From positions 434,001 through 498,000 of the forward strand of contig JAKFAO010000012.1 of assembly GCA_021527695.1 (NCBI GenBank): 64,000 bases of DNA, written 5' to 3'. The DNA is from Naematelia aurantialba. Taxonomy: Eukaryota > Basidiomycota > Tremellomycetes > Tremellales > Naemateliaceae. The position numbers and the translations under genes are program-made. The notes under the pieces were generated by a model. It was not told the origin of the DNA and made no database searches. It worked only from the letters and a program-made list of their open reading frames with translations. Below are positions 11,480 to 24,595 of this stretch, piece by piece. The stretch's first letter is position 1, and every line of letters begins with the position of its first letter.

Positions 11480-12144
11480 ATGCCAAAGATTAGAACTCAG
11501 CGTACGAAGCCACCTCCAGAGGGGTTCGAGGATATCCAGTGAGCTCAATGCTCCTGTCCCCCACCTCCTTCTTTCCCTCTTCCGTGGTCACTAACGACAG
11601 AAGGGATGTTCTCGAGGACTACGACAAAAAGATGCGGGATGCAGAGAATGAGTCGCACGAGGGGAAGCGTAAAGTCGAGTCTGTCTGGTGAGTTACCATC
11701 AGCATCACCCTTATGAGCGATCCAGCTAACTTGGGTGAGGCCTATCATGCGATTATCACATGCTCGCTCGCGGTACATTTACGACTTGTATTACAAGCGG
11801 GAGCTCATCTCTCGAGAATTGTATGACTGGCTTCTGAAGCAGGGCTATGCAGATGCAAAGTAAGTAACTGCACATCGCAGATGACCAGGCTCGTTCGGCT
11901 CACAAATCCAGTCTTATAGCAAAGTGGAAGAAGAACGGTTACGAGAAACTCTGCTGTGTAAGGTGTATCCAAACCCGAGATATGAACTTTCAGGGATCGA
12001 CATGTATCTGCAGAGTACCTAAAGCCTCGCTCAAGAAGGGTATCGTGGTTGAATGTCCTCATTGTGGTGAGCCTCGCGTCTGGCCTGACCATCATGCTCC
12101 ACTAACACACCATAGGATGTAGAGGTTGTGCTTCGCAAGATTGA
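11480..12144 (+). CDS. BUD31: Pre-mRNA splicing factor Bud31 (G10)
   Basis: Bud31 is a small zinc-binding component of the spliceosome core associated with the NineTeen complex; it supports the catalytic core in the nucleus. The protein begins [20 protein letters not shown] and continues through [58 protein letters not shown] and [20 protein letters not shown], ending in a cysteine-rich zinc cluster [13 protein letters not shown]. Four or five short introns split it, including one about 58 nt after the start and one just before the last eight codons. Length (about 145 residues) and every block match the family, which is among the most conserved in eukaryotes. Confidence 0.97.
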
Positions 12145-13751
12145 TCTACTTATGCATTGTACCATGTCAGCATCCTATTTCCGACTCATCATCCGGGCAA
12201 TACGCAGCCGGCCAGCACGTTGAAGGTGTGGGCGGTTGGATCTCGTAGTAAACTCAAAGCCTTTACTGCTTGCTCGGTTCAGCACAAGCGACGAGCTGAT
12301 CATGGTCAACTATATTATCGTTTGAATCTCGCAACTTTCGTCAACCTTCAATGCTAGGTCTGCCAGGAGAGCTGATTGACCTGATGCACGCTCTGGGGTC
12401 ATCGGCAATTTCCTGGTTCTAGGGAGGTGTGTGGGAACTGCTCTGGGGAGAAACTGGCAGGGCATGGCGGATGAATACTGTTCCAACTGCACCAGCCAAG
12501 ATCTATGTTGCCGCCGTGCATCTGGTGCAGGACGTCCTTTCCTGCGCGTGTACTGTGGATTCAGTGTGACAGTGGCCTGGAGAACCCGGTAGTGCGTCGA
12601 ACATTAAATGCAACATACTCTCGTATGTGTTGCACTGAAATTCCATGCCGAATAGGCGCCAGTTCGTTACTGCCAAGAGGGACACAGGAGCCCCGGAGAT
12701 CAACTATGAGGGATACAACCTCAGATGCCTAACAGGGGCAAGCCAGCTCATCACTCATGCGGCGCGGCCATGGCAACAACCACTGGGGTCGCCGGTCTTT
12801 CTTCAGGAGATATAGTTGAGTCGAAAGTAACGAAAAATAATGCACCAGTCCACCGTGAAGACAGTCCGCAAGATTAAGTCAACGCTATTATCAGCAGGCG
12901 CCTCCAAAAGAACATGCGTTCTCACCCCGTAATATGAGTCCCACTGGGGAAATCGAGTGCTTTGGAGCGTGCGTTCTTGATGCATGACGCGGCTGGCTTC
13001 ACAGAAGAGGAACCAAGGGCAGTGAAACTAACCATAAGTGGCGAATCTTGACGTTTGCCCAGATAACCTCTCATTCGCCTTGCATGCCCTCCTTGGTACC
13101 AAGTGCTCTGTCACGCAGACGCCAACGGCTCCATGTTCCGTCCTGGTGCTAGATTCCTGTGGAAAAGTGGTCCACTTTTGTGAGCAAACAAAGTCCAGCC
13201 AGTTGAGAGGAAGGCATATACGACCACTCTTTCCGAGGATATACGAGGAGAAAGCAGTTCCTCATAAGATCAGTACTGATTCCCGATCACCTCGAAAAAG
13301 GGTAGCTCCGTAGTGTAGGACTCGAGTCACCCGCAGAGGGCAATACCGGCATTGTCAGACTACGCAGAAGACAAGGGCACGGGGCACCGGGAAACGAGCT
13401 AAACAACATGGGGTGGACAGCAGGTCAGACGACCTTGAACATGGCGGGCACAGTGGCCGAGATCAACCAGTTTCAGAAGTTGGGTAGATTATCAACCCCA
13501 CTGCTCTCTTCCCATGTGACTGGCATGTCCCCTGCACGCTGAAGTCTTGTTCATGGATGCGTGGAACCCGAAAGGGTTCGACAAGCCAGCGCCACACTGC
13601 CACTGCCACTGCCACTGCCTCACCCGCTGTTGATTTCGCGTCACTCTTCTTCCCCATTCGACTTTGAGCTCTGCACATGCGCCTAGCAGCACGACGAGCT
13701 TGCCATATCACTTCACTTCACCGGAATCAGCACACCCTCACAACCCCCAGC
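12145..13751. other. 1.6-kb stretch without a recognisable gene
   Basis: Only short frames are present (for example 13038-13313 + and 12805-12985 -); none has family resemblance or can be extended convincingly by introns. It holds the BUD31 3' end and the promoter of the Ap4A phosphorylase gene. A GCCACT repeat at about 13591-13620 is the only simple pattern. A non-coding RNA cannot be excluded. Confidence 0.4.
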
Positions 13752-15082
13752 ATGGCCTATCCCAGCAAACCTTCGACGCCGACAGAGCTCCTCAGCTCGC
13801 TGCCAGAGAAATTTGAGATTGCACGCCGAAGTGGGCAGCTCTTCTTCTTTGACAGCACAGCGAAGGATATCTACTCGGATGGAAGACGAGTAATTACACT
13901 GACTGCATGGAGGGCTCAGCTGATGCTGCTAGTTCAATCTACGCTCTTGCCCTGCGCTCTTGAACAAAGCAAAAGCAAAAGCGGACGCATTAGCGGCATT
14001 GCGGAAGGATGGATCGCCCGACCCAAAGCGTCAGCGGGTTATCAATGGCGATGCAGAGGAGCACGACAAGCAGAATGTTGCGGAGCCTTTCAAGCCTCCT
14101 TATGTTCCCGAACTTTACGTTGGGTGTTTGGAGGGCCTCGAGAATGAACCCGGCATGTCAGTCTTGGTATGCCTGCCTTTATTGCCCTTTGCCGGGGGTC
14201 CGTTGCTGAAGTAGACGAGCTTAACAAGTACGCCGTACTGCCAGAACATATCCTTCTCTGCCCTCCAACCTACCAGTCGCAAGATCTTCCTCCCACCCCC
14301 GCTCAACTCGCACTTGCCCACCAAATCCTTGTCGCTGGCACCAGACATCCTACCAAACCTCGTCGGTTGTTGGCGTTTTACAACGGCGGAGAAGGAGCCG
14401 GAGCTAGTCAGAAATGGCGCCATTTGCAGTTCATCGACATCCCTGGAGGACGTGCACCTGTGGAGGAGTGGGTTCAGGGCGTCAGGTTCGATGTACCTAG
14501 TGAGACGCGCTCCTACACCTCTCTGCAACAGCTGATTATGATACCCTGCAGATCAGCCTGTGATTGTTTCCGATTTGCCCTATCTGCACATCGTCCATCC
14601 GCTTCCTCCAGTCCACTCGATCACATATCCTCCGACACCTCAATCGTCGTCCGAGCTTATTGATTATCTCGCCCCCGCGTTGATGAAGTCGCTCGATCTG
14701 GCTTTTGATGCCCTTCGCGTCGATGGGAGGAGAACAGACGGCGGTTGGAACTTACTGATGACCCTGTACGTAAACCCGGCAGCTTTGCAGACTTACTTCC
14801 TTACTGAGTCTCGCGATTCATAGAGATCATCTTCACCTTATCCCACGAACCTCTCCATCCTTCGCTCTCGACTCTCCCCATGAAGCTCTCGAGCTCAATT
14901 CTCTCGGATATGCTGGGATGATGCTGGTCAGGTCTGAAGACGAGGAGAAAGCACTCTTGACCAAGGTGGAAGGAGAGGGAGGCCTGCTGAGGGTCTTGAG
15001 AGAGTGCGGGGTGCCTAGAGAATGGGGAGAAAAGGCCCTCGAGGCGGCACGCGCTCAGCACGGCATGGAGCATCTCTTATAA
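13752..15082 (+). CDS. APA2: Diadenosine tetraphosphate (Ap4A) phosphorylase, Apa1/Apa2 type
   Basis: This enzyme cleaves Ap4A with phosphate to ADP and ATP, limiting the signalling nucleotide in the cytoplasm. The start MAYPSKPSTPTELLSSLPEK is followed by the N-terminal Apa1/2 block (FEIARRSGQLFFFDSTAKDI), PPYVPELYVGCLEG, LNKYAVLPEHILLCP and the catalytic region YNGGEGAGASQKWRHLQFID. Within that region Ser-Gln and HLQ correspond to the SQxHxHLQ-type centre of the family. Usually the motif has another His before Lys/Arg (HKHLQ); here it is WRHLQ, leaving the key HLQ histidine. The C-terminus has EHLHLIPRTSPSF and GYAGMMLVRSEDEE. Introns lie near 13890-13960, 14160-14225, 14500-14555 and 14765-14825. 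Length and order fit the family. Confidence 0.9.
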
Positions 15083-16092
15083 GAATGCCTCCATCATCAT
15101 GTTGTGCACAGATATTATCCCGCAGGTATTGGAGTTGCAATCCGTGAGTCACATGGGGGGATAGGTCCGTATAATGGCCAAATAGACAGGCTGTCGTTGG
15201 CCTTCAAAGTCTCTGTCATCACGCTACTTGGGGAGTGGGTAGGCCTGGTATCAGGCGACGGAGTGGTGATACATGCTGTGATCAAATCGTGTTCTTCCGG
15301 CATCACAGTGTCATCATCGCTGTCGGGAATGGTTGGAGAGCTTGCATGGATAGTGCGATTTGGAGAGCATTCGAGCGGTGTATACCCCTCTGATGGACTC
15401 CGACTGCCTCCATGACTGAATACTCATGAACAGAAGCTGTCACTGATTGGAGTAGCGCTGTAGACTTCCTGACGCGACGATGGCGGTCTGCCCTCCAACT
15501 AACAGTCAAACATGAGAAGGTCTTCCAGTCATCACTACTGGCACCCGACGGAGAGTGAGCAGTGTGAGAAGGAAGAGTAGGATCGGACGACAGCCGTGGA
15601 TCAAGCCGTGGAGAAGGGCAAACGACAACTCGCTAGAGCCACCGTAAATCTTGCCAGGGTCCAGACTCGTATAGCGCGGTGATTAGTAAGAATGCTCCAG
15701 TCATCAAGCGTTCGACCCTTCCACGGTCGTCTCTCGGTCCAACGGCAGGATTTCCAAGAATTTTTAATGTATTCTCCTGGACAAAAAAAGGCTCCCATCG
15801 CCGTAATCATGCATCCCGTCTACATGCCTATCGAATCTTCCAGCGAACGTGTCGTGATCTGTATGTCATGTCAGCGATAAGATCACTGGAGTGCATGTCG
15901 AAGAGTAGAGACGCTCGAAAGATCAGACGACGGATGGCCCTCTTGCGAGGGTAGGTTCGATTCCAAGGGATTGTCGACACGCTTGGATGCGAAGAGGGAG
16001 TCCCATGATCATCAGAAAAGGAGAGCCGAGGAGAACGACCAAGAAGAGGTAAGGACACCCACCCGGGTTGGCCGAGGAACGAGAAGAGCTGC
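15083..16092. other. 1-kb convergent intergenic region
   Basis: It lies between the stops of the Ap4A phosphorylase and eS12 genes. Short frames on both strands (for example 15104-15415 +, 15601-15810 -) show no family resemblance. A tRNA B-box-like string at about 15953 was examined and rejected because no tRNA folds around it. Confidence 0.4.
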
Positions 16093-16714
16093 TTAGCGGG
16101 TCTTGAAGTCTGGGCCGCATTAGCTGATTTCTTGGCTGTAGAGAGTATGCACTCACACTCAAGGAGCACCTGGAGAGCTGGACTGTCCTGGCCGTAGTTG
16201 GTGATAACGACGCACGAGCAGCCAACGACTTTGCGGGGTTTGCCCTCACGGTCGATTTTCTGCAATGGAGTCAGCCGCCGTTCACATGTGTGCTGGTCAA
16301 AAGCCAAGGAAACTCACAGCAAGACCGGCCCACTGACCCAGGACCTTGGCGTCGGACACCTTGATCAACTGGATGTTGTGCTCGGCGCAGAGAGCCTCGA
16401 TAAGCTTGAGGTACTCGGCTGTTCGCAGACACATGAGCCTCCTGGGACGGGTGCGAGACCAAGGATTCGTGTCACCCACCCTCGGTGACAGTCTCAACAA
16501 GGACACAGAGGTGAGCCTCTCGCTTGTCAAGAGCCTTGGCGCACTCGCGGAGACCGCGCGCCAGACCGTCGTGAAGCAGCGCAGTCTTGATGACGACCTG
16601 GAGAGCGTCCTCGACAGACATGGGGCCAGACTTGTCGGCAGTCTCGGCGACCTCGACCTGCTCGACATCGGCAGCCGGCGCGTTGGAGGCAGTCTCAGAT
16701 CCAGCGTCAGACAT
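16093..16714 (-). CDS. RPS12: 40S ribosomal protein eS12
   Basis: eS12 sits on the beak of the small ribosomal subunit. The start [20 protein letters not shown] at 16714 gives an acidic N-terminus, then [60 protein letters not shown] and [20 protein letters not shown]. Exon 1 is 16480-16714. Exon 2 starts at 16418 (acceptor GCGAACAG) and ends at the codon for Ala in WAGLA. The last intron removes a stretch before TYFKTR-like codons, giving the ending VLLEYFKTR with the stop at 16093-16095. All junctions restore the canonical sequence, so the model is firm. Confidence 0.95.
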
Positions 16715-17051
16715 TTTGAATAGCCTTCGTCCACTGGTTTTGCTGTTAGAACGGAGAAAAGAGCTTTACAGGTAACGAGGTGAAGAGAGGTCCAAATTTC
16801 AGTGAAAGAGGGCAGTCGGCGTTTCGCGGCGTTTCGGACGCCCACCAGGGGATCGGGGATGGTCGTGGCGATTGTGGCACTTTGCCAACTTGGGCGCTTC
16901 CAGGATGGACACTGATACATTATGCTATAGAAATCATGAGGTTTCCGGTGCATCCCCAACCAAACCACTGCACAGCTCCCGTAATCTTCTCAAGAGCATT
17001 CCATGGTATGAATCAACATTGCCTTGGCGAAGATCGGCACTCTGTTTGTGA
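16715..17051. promoter_or_regulatory. Upstream region of RPS12 / downstream of NUP192
   Basis: 337 nt in a tail-to-head arrangement of two minus-strand genes. It should carry the eS12 promoter and the NUP192 3' end; no motif is recognised. Confidence 0.4.
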
Positions 17052-20000
17052 TTAGTTGATGATCCTGCCAGTGACATTAATACCTACCACTGCCAGGTCG
17101 TCCAGCCTTTCGAGAACGCCCTTCAATGCGGCAGCTACTTTTTCGAGACTCCGCATACTGCTAACGCGGCCCGAAGCATCGACTCGGGAGGTGGAGAATG
17201 AATTCAAGGAAAGAGATATCGTATCTGGGCGCACGGCTTCCGCCGGACCGCGACTGTCGTTGGCATAGTAGAGAAGGTGTCGCCATATCAGCAACAGCAG
17301 CGATTCGATCATATCTGAAAATATCAGCGACATTTCCGGTGTAGAACAATCGGGCTTACTGTAGAGTAAAGCTGTCCTGGAAGTAAAAGTTTCTATCAGG
17401 TCTTCTGCTGAGAAAGGCGCTTCGAGCTCGATAACCAGATCGGCATTGGTCAGTCGCTGACATCTTACTCAGCACGAGAGCAGACCTTTGGCAGAGATAC
17501 TGACTTGTACGGTCGCTTCGTCAATTACACCTCTATCCCGCAGTATGCGAGTCAAGAGCTGATATTCCTCGGACAAATCCTGCACAGCTTCCACCAACTG
17601 GGCAACGAACGTCACAGCCAATTGTAGCGAAGGAGCAGAAGCTAAACGTCGTAAGAACCAGGGAGCAGATGCTGCAATGAAAGACACTCACCTATCAGCC
17701 TTGTGGTCCCATTGTGAACTCGTGAGCCGGACACAAAGACCGGGACACCAGCGTCGCTTTTCAGCGACACAGTCGTTGCGCAGAGATAGGCCAAAATTAG
17801 CCGATTTAGATGGAGTACATGCACTTCAACTGTAATTGTCAGCTAGTGTCGCAGAGTGCATGTCAGTCTCACGACTGCTGGCATCCGACATGTCCGTCAC
17901 GTTCTCTGTCCAAACGGCATGTTCAAAGAATCTCGCTGCCATGGAAAGCACGGATAGATGAAAAGCTCCAAAGCCATTTGATGAACGCTAATGATTATTG
18001 AGCTAAATCTCTGGTACTTGTCACCTCGACGCTCACGAAGTCTTCCGAGGGCACCTTGTGGCTGACCATAGCCAGCATTGAGATGATCAAGCGAGACTCG
18101 TCGAGGCCCATCGGAGTGACCACTTGATGAGCCTCCCGTAATACCAGTAAGAATGACTCTCGATGCGCATTGAGAAAGCTTAGAGCCTGCACCTGAACTC
18201 AGCAAGACTATCAAAGCCAATCAGCCTGACTTACATGTCCTGCACCCGATCTGCTCGACTTGTGAAGGCTTGATAAGGTCCGCACGAGGAGTTGTAATGC
18301 ACAGACGAGTACGCGGTGTTGTCGGGCTGTCCAGTCATTGGCTGCTTCTTCGTCTATCGTCGGAGTAAGCAAAGATCGGTGACTTATGTTCAGAGATCGT
18401 ACCCATGAAGCCGTCGACCAGTGGTTGCACGGAAATGAATCCGCACATGGCGAACGTCTCAAAGATACCCGCATCTAGCAAGTCTTCCGCGCCCCTTCGA
18501 CTGGCTGCAATGGTCATCAAGAAAGCGATTTTGGCTTCGTACACCCAATAAGCGTGAAGATCGCCTAGAACCGTCAGCGGAGACACATCCCGCTGTAAAA
18601 ATATACTTACTGGGTTCTGCCGCCAAGCATTCCTGCAAAGCGATCTCACGATCCTTGATGCTTCTTACTGACGCCTGCAAGAACCCATTCGTCGTCAATG
18701 GGCTCAGTACTTGACGGTCCTTGTCTGCCTGACACACAGCAACGATCGCTCCAAGCAATGCGAAACATTCTGTTTTCCAGATATCGCGGTCGTCCAGCGC
18801 GTCGCGGCAAAGTACTGTGAAGAAACGGTCCTTGCGTTGCCCGATCGACGCCAGAGTCGCTTTCTGCAGGCTGCTTCCGACTGTCTGTACAAGCGCCTCT
18901 CGGCCGATACTGGAAGCGACCACCGATGCGTCATCGACGATTGCCGTTGTGGTCGAGACGAGACCGAGGAACTGATTGATCGCGGCATACGCATTACCCC
19001 TTGCGTTCTCTGTGGTCCCGGGTTGTATGACAACATTGAGAGTCCTGTACAGTACATCACCTAGTCTCTCGACAGGGAGATTGACACCGCCAAGTTCGCT
19101 CAATGTTTCACAAAGGGTTGTCATCGTCACCAAGAGGGCCTCACAGAGGATTTCCAGCACTCCCGGTGCAATGTCGAGATTGGCGTGGTCCAAAAGCGCA
19201 TCAAGCAAATCAAACAGTTGCACCTCTTGCTGTTCTTCAGGTACGCGACGGAAGAGCGCAGCGAGAGCTACCTTTAATGCTTCATTCCACACGGTCAGGA
19301 ATCCACCTTTGGCAATCGATATCTCCGTATCGCGGTTCTTGGCACCCAGCTTCGATAGGACGTAAGCCAATTCCGAATCGTAGGCTTCGCCCGCATGCCC
19401 AGTCATAGTCGCGCGGCGTTGCAGCTCGATTCGTCGATTTGCTTTCATGTCTCTCGCAAGGGAAATCAGGTCGTACCAGTCCACATCAGGCTGCTTGAAA
19501 CGATCGAAGTCGAATGTAGCCAAGAAGTCCAGATTTCGTTGCTGAGGTATGTCCTCACCGACCTCCATCCAAGTCAAGTCGATATTGGAAAGGAGATCGA
19601 TTAGCAAAGCTGGTCGAGCACCAAAGAGCTCATCACCGTCAAACTCTTCATCCTCAGAGTTGCCTCGGAAGAGTATGCGTGCTATCTGATCTGCCGAAGC
19701 ACCCTGACCATTGCTTGCAAAGACTTCGAGGGTGACAGCTGAGATAACGTACCGTTGGAAGTCGAGGAATGCGACTAGCGTATCTGCGGTGGTGATGATC
19801 TGATTTCGATAATCCTTCACCATTCCGAGACCAGCAACATCGTCTCGATCAGTCGCCGGACAAGTTCGTGGAAGGGATGCAAGCTGAAGGACGGAAAAGT
19901 CGGTATGCGCAATGGTGTATTGAATCGTGGATGGAGCCGTTAGCGGATGCGAGAAAAGTTGATATATCAGCCGAGCCGTTTTGGCTGCTAATACTGGATG

Positions 20001-23000
20001 CAGGATGACCAGCGCTGTCGACCCTGAACCGTGCGTATTGGTACCTTCCTGTAATTGGTCCAGCACGATTTGTAAACACGATAGTCGGGACTCGGAGGAG
20101 AGAGGGTCTTGGGGTGCGAAGCGACTTCCTTTGAATTCGCAGCCGAGAAGAAAGTGAGCCAGATTAGGTCCAGTCGCATCTAGTGCGGTTCCATCTACCA
20201 GCAAGTCGAGTATCGTAGACCTGATCACTAGCGGTAGCGCATCGAGGTCCTGCCGAGTCACGTCGCCTCGCAGGACACGCCCTTGAACTTCGATGATTTC
20301 GTCCGAAACCAGATCATCGCCATCCCCGGCCAGCCGTGATGTGAAGCCTTGGGCGATACGAAGTGCGTCATCGGATGCATCAACGAGACCCGCGAGCCGA
20401 TTGATCGATGAGTGATATTCGCCCCGGAAGATGTCTGACCTGCTGAATGCTGGAGAGACGGAAATCGCAGATATTATTTTGGTCGCCATGAAGGAGATGG
20501 CCATGTCGTCGTCACCCACGAGGAGTGCTATAGACGTAACATTGCTCAGGCGATGATGGAGGATGAGGTTATCGAGCGTTTCTAAATCGTGAGGACGGCG
20601 GAAGTAATGATTCGGAACACGGGCAGGATCGGAAAGAGTCAAGAGGAGAACGTCGCAGAAAATGAGCTGTACGTCGAGAATTCGATGGTATATTCGCAAG
20701 ACGCGAAGCAAGGCAGTCGTATCCACCCTAGGTCGTGGCTGAGCCTCTCCAGCAGCCTTGTCCAGGACATCGGCGAGTATCCCAAAGATCTTCGGCTCGC
20801 TGAGAACTGCCTGTATGACAGCAAATCCAGGCTCATCGTGCAACGAAGTTGCGGTGCTGCCGATCGAGCGGGAGATGGTCTGAGAAACGAGATCGGACAT
20901 GTTGAAGCTAAGGATGGCCTTCTCCATCAATGCGAGGATCGAATCTATCAACTGCCACCTCTCGCTGTCACTAGTGAAAGGGCGATCCGCCAGACCGATC
21001 AACACCTTGTCGAACACATACTTGATACCGCGACGGAGCGCGACGTTCAGTCGAGGCCGGCTGGCCGCAGGGGTCTCGGATGTAAAGGTTGGATTCGGTA
21101 GAAGGGCAATGAGGAAGTGGATGTAGGAACGCAGTAGAGGGTACCGCCGAGCTTCGAATTCGTTGATCTCCATACGCTCAAGCCATCCAATCGATGCTTG
21201 CATCTTGGTCGTATCAATCTGCCTCATATCGAAGCTGGGCTCGCGGAAGGTGATCCTCTCATAGAGCTCAACTGTTTTATTGAGAGCGTCATCGTCAACA
21301 GGATCGCCTTCTCTCTTGCAGAATGCCGACAGCACGTCAAGCACAGCAGCTTTCAGATCAAGGTAGATTTCGCAATTGAGGAAGTCGATCAACAACTGTG
21401 GCGGGAACGGCTTGTACTGTAGCAGGGTGTTGCGGGCTAAGGGCGACCAGCGAACAACATTGGCGAGTAGCTCGGACCAGCCCTTGCCAAGAGTGGCGTC
21501 CTCAGGTCCCATAGGCTCCGGCAATGTATTCCTATTTACTCGGACTGGTTCATGCAGGTGGGCCAGCAGTCCTTCGTAGTGTTGATAGTACTTGAGAAGC
21601 GAGGTCCACGAAGCCCGTGTATCCTTGAGCTTCTCAAAAGCTTTCGCTGCGCAGATGGGACCAGTAGAGATAGCGACCATCATCTCAAAGAAGGCTGGTG
21701 CAGGATACGGAGAGCCTCTGACGTCAAGCACCGCTGCAAGGAAGGTGGTGTCTTCCCAAAGATTTTCGGCGGAATCTGGTGGACGGCTCCGAAATATTGC
21801 TGCTACTAATAGCATGAAGGATTGGAAGTGCGCGGCGGGCTGTGACAGTTGAGATCTCCGGATTGCGACATCTTCCTCCTTGTTTCGAAGATTGCGAAGG
21901 AAGTGTTTGCGAGAAGCGATGATGCTGACGAGATCCTGAAGCATCCGGAAGACGAGCTCATCGTTCTCCGGATCGGATCGTCGGGCTATGCGGTGAAGCA
22001 TGTCTTCACCCGTGTCCTTCTCGTCGTCACTGGGCTCGAGACCACGCTCCTGCCGGATCTCCACGACAAGCTGGCGCAGGGATTGGAAAGCATCCCCATT
22101 CACAGCCTCTGCGAGGTACTGTTCGGCGGTCGAGGGATCGATGCCAACGTTCGGCGAGAGAGCGTGATCGACACGAAGTGCAGAAGCTAGAGTGAGAGAC
22201 CATGCGAGCTTGACGATTTCCCTTAATTTCGGATTTGCCCATTCATCTTGATACTGGTGAATCATCAGTATGAGAACAAGTAAGGTTGTTCCTTACGGAC
22301 CACGATATGGGAGGCCAACCGCAGAAACCTAGCATCCCGGCACCATCCTTCTATTGTCTGCAACATAAGTTTGTATTTGTTCATCTCGGGGTCTCTACAC
22401 ACCTCCAACCGGAGATCATCGTGATCGAGTGCGTCGAGGGGCCGGGTAGCTGCCAGAAGTGACCTGGCGTGATGAGTTTTCAGGCGATGATCTCGACGGA
22501 CACTCACGATAAGACCGCAGTCACCAAGGGCTCTGTCTGCTCGCGCTGCTTCAACCATTTTATGACTACCGTCACATCACCTCTGCCCAGATATCCACTT
22601 TGCGCGACCTCCCCCAAGATCCCCGCGAGCTTGTTCTGTTGGGCCCGCAGAGCGCCGACTCGGAAACTGTGCAGTTCGAAATCGCTACCCAAGCCTCCCT
22701 GGTTTACGAGATTCACCAATTTCGAGTGGGTCTCGTCCATTTGGCTCATGAGATGACCGACAAAGGTCTGCTCCTTGCGTCGACCGACATCACTCTTCGC
22801 CAGCAGCAGCTCTTCCACAAATGTCCGTAGCCCATCAAAAGGCGGTCCAACTTCCGCATGGGGTACAATCGTAAGCCGTAAGAGGGCTTGGAGAAAGTAG
22901 AGCATCTTCGATGTCCAGTCGCACAAAATGAAGACGGCGATCTCTGGTATCGACCGTGAGGGGAAACGAGGACGCTGCTCCTCCGCTTGTAGTGCCAACA

Positions 23001-23351
23001 CGGCCGCCAGCAGTTGTGAGACTTGCAGCAGATCTGAGAGGTAATTTGTTGTCCTGAGGGCTTCTCCGGTCATTGTCACGGAAATGCCGGACGGAAGACT
23101 GATGGGATCTGTCGATATGAGCCATAGTAGAAAGATCAAAGTTGGTCAAGCTTACTCTTCTCTACATCTTGCCTGTCCTGCTCGTTAGGTCCCGGCAGAG
23201 CTGCCAGTGCCAGTAGCCAAGGTCTAGCCTCTTCTAGCTTGAGATGCAGTCGCCGTATCGACGATGTAGTGGGTCGCGAGGTTACGCGAGCTAGAAGATG
23301 TTGGAGGTCGTCGAAGAGGGCATGGTCCCACTGCGCCAGCGGTAGCGACAT
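17052..23351 (-). CDS. NUP192: Nucleoporin Nup192/Nup205
   Basis: Nup192 is a giant alpha-solenoid of the nuclear pore inner ring, binding Nic96/Nup93 and Nup53-type linkers. It is the largest gene here (about 6.3 kb, roughly 1,900 residues after splicing). The start is chosen at 23351 (MSLPLAQWDHALFDDLQHLL). Introns break the N-terminal 1.1 kb, then one uninterrupted exon-scale frame runs from about 22265 to 18500 and carries most of the helical repeats (FQSFMLLVAAIFRSRPPDSA, SLLKYYQHYEGLLAHLHEPV, SPYPAPAFFEMMVAISTGP). The 3' third is again intron-rich and ends in a hydrophobic helical block (SDMIESLLLLIWRHLLYY) and GRIIN. An upstream in-frame Met at 23417 is possible. Helical composition, size and the SLLKYYQHYEGLL region support Nup192. 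Confidence 0.88.
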
Positions 23352-23733
23352 GGCGGCTGTTCCAGGAGAGGAGCAGCTGCAAGCGAGCTGTATGAAATCA
23401 CACCTGCAGGGTGCCACAGTGAAGCTGCTGCAGCCCTTTTGAGACGAGGCTGTCTGGCCGAGAGCTGCAGAATCAGCTTGGTATGAAAGTTATTGCTGTT
23501 GCTTGGACCATTGTAGCTTTCCCATGGCGCGTGCCACGTGGAAATTTCCTTTAAATAATCCCCGCTTGAAGCTATCGACGCGTGTGACGGTGGCGGCGGC
23601 GGAAGCAAAACGGGATAAACAACATCGACTTTGCTTTCACCTCTGGACCATCCCACTGCAAGCCCCACTTGTTGCTCTCTACATTGACATCTTGACTACA
23701 GCCTCGCGCCTCCTCGCCCATTTCTAGTAAATC
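23352..23733. promoter_or_regulatory. Divergent promoter NUP192 / H2A.Z
   Basis: 382 nt serve two divergent genes. A TTTAAATAA string at about 23550, some 180 nt before the H2A.Z start, is the only TATA-like element seen. Confidence 0.45.
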
Positions 23734-24423
23734 ATGTCCTCCAAGACTACCGGTGGGAAGGGTGGTAAAGCCAAGACCTCGAGCGAAACAAAGGTCCTCA
23801 CCACCAGGAGCTCCAAGGCCGGTCTTCAGGTGCGCTAGGGTTACATTCCATCTTTTACGCGTCAAGATGTGTGTAATCGCCATGCTAAAGGCCACTGTAG
23901 TTCCCAGTGGGTCGTATCCATAGGTCAGTACCAGATTGCCGTCGTTCGTCGTGGATTGCCAGACCCAAGTTTCTCTGCGATGGCCTCGCGTGCAAGGTGT
24001 AAGGTGTATTAACAAACATTCATTCAGGTTCCTACGAAACAAGAATGCAAACAACGTCCGTGTCGGTGCGAAAGCCGCCGTCTACGTTGCTGCTATTATG
24101 GAGTATCTCACTGCCGAGGTTCTCGAGCTTGCCGGTGAGTTGTTTGGTCCACCATGTTTCAATTCTTTTCATCTAATCTCCTCAGGTAACGCCGCAAAGG
24201 ATCTGCGAGTGAAACGAATCACACCGCGACATCTCCAACTCGCCATCAGGGGTGACGAGGAGCTCGACCAACTGATCCGTGCTACCATCTCCGGCGGCGG
24301 TGTACTCCCGCACGTGCACAAGGTCCGCCATCTTCTCTTGCCTATTTAGTCATGACTAACCAGCGCTCGCAGTCTCTCTTGGCCAAGCCCGTCCCAGCCA
24401 AGCCGAAGGTCGCCGCAACTTGA
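23734..24423 (+). CDS. HTZ1: Histone variant H2A.Z
   Basis: H2A.Z replaces H2A in nucleosomes flanking promoters, deposited by SWR1. Five exons are resolved: 23734-23829, 23901-23923, 24028-24134, 24186-24322 and 24373-24423. The spliced protein starts [20 protein letters not shown], passes through [40 protein letters not shown] and [20 protein letters not shown], and ends [25 protein letters not shown] (acidic patch) and [13 protein letters not shown] separate H2A.Z from canonical H2A. Exon 2 is a 23-nt microexon coding FPVGRIH plus part of Arg. The gene is divergent from NUP192. Confidence 0.97.
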
Positions 24424-24595
24424 TTGCTTTGATTCCGTCCAATTTTGGCTTTCATTTGGGGCCATCGTGCCGCCATCTAAAGGCATCTTGACCCTCTCTT
24501 CGCTTCGATTCGGTTGTCTGCTTTGGCCGTTGCCGACCCACAAGGTGTCGTGCTTGTTTGAGCTTGGAGCTATGCAATAGTGTAAACCGCCGCAT

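Noticed and set aside
15945..15970. GGTTCGATTCC string resembling a tRNA B box
   Set aside because: The flanks cannot form a T-arm stem or acceptor stem, and no matching A box lies at the right distance.
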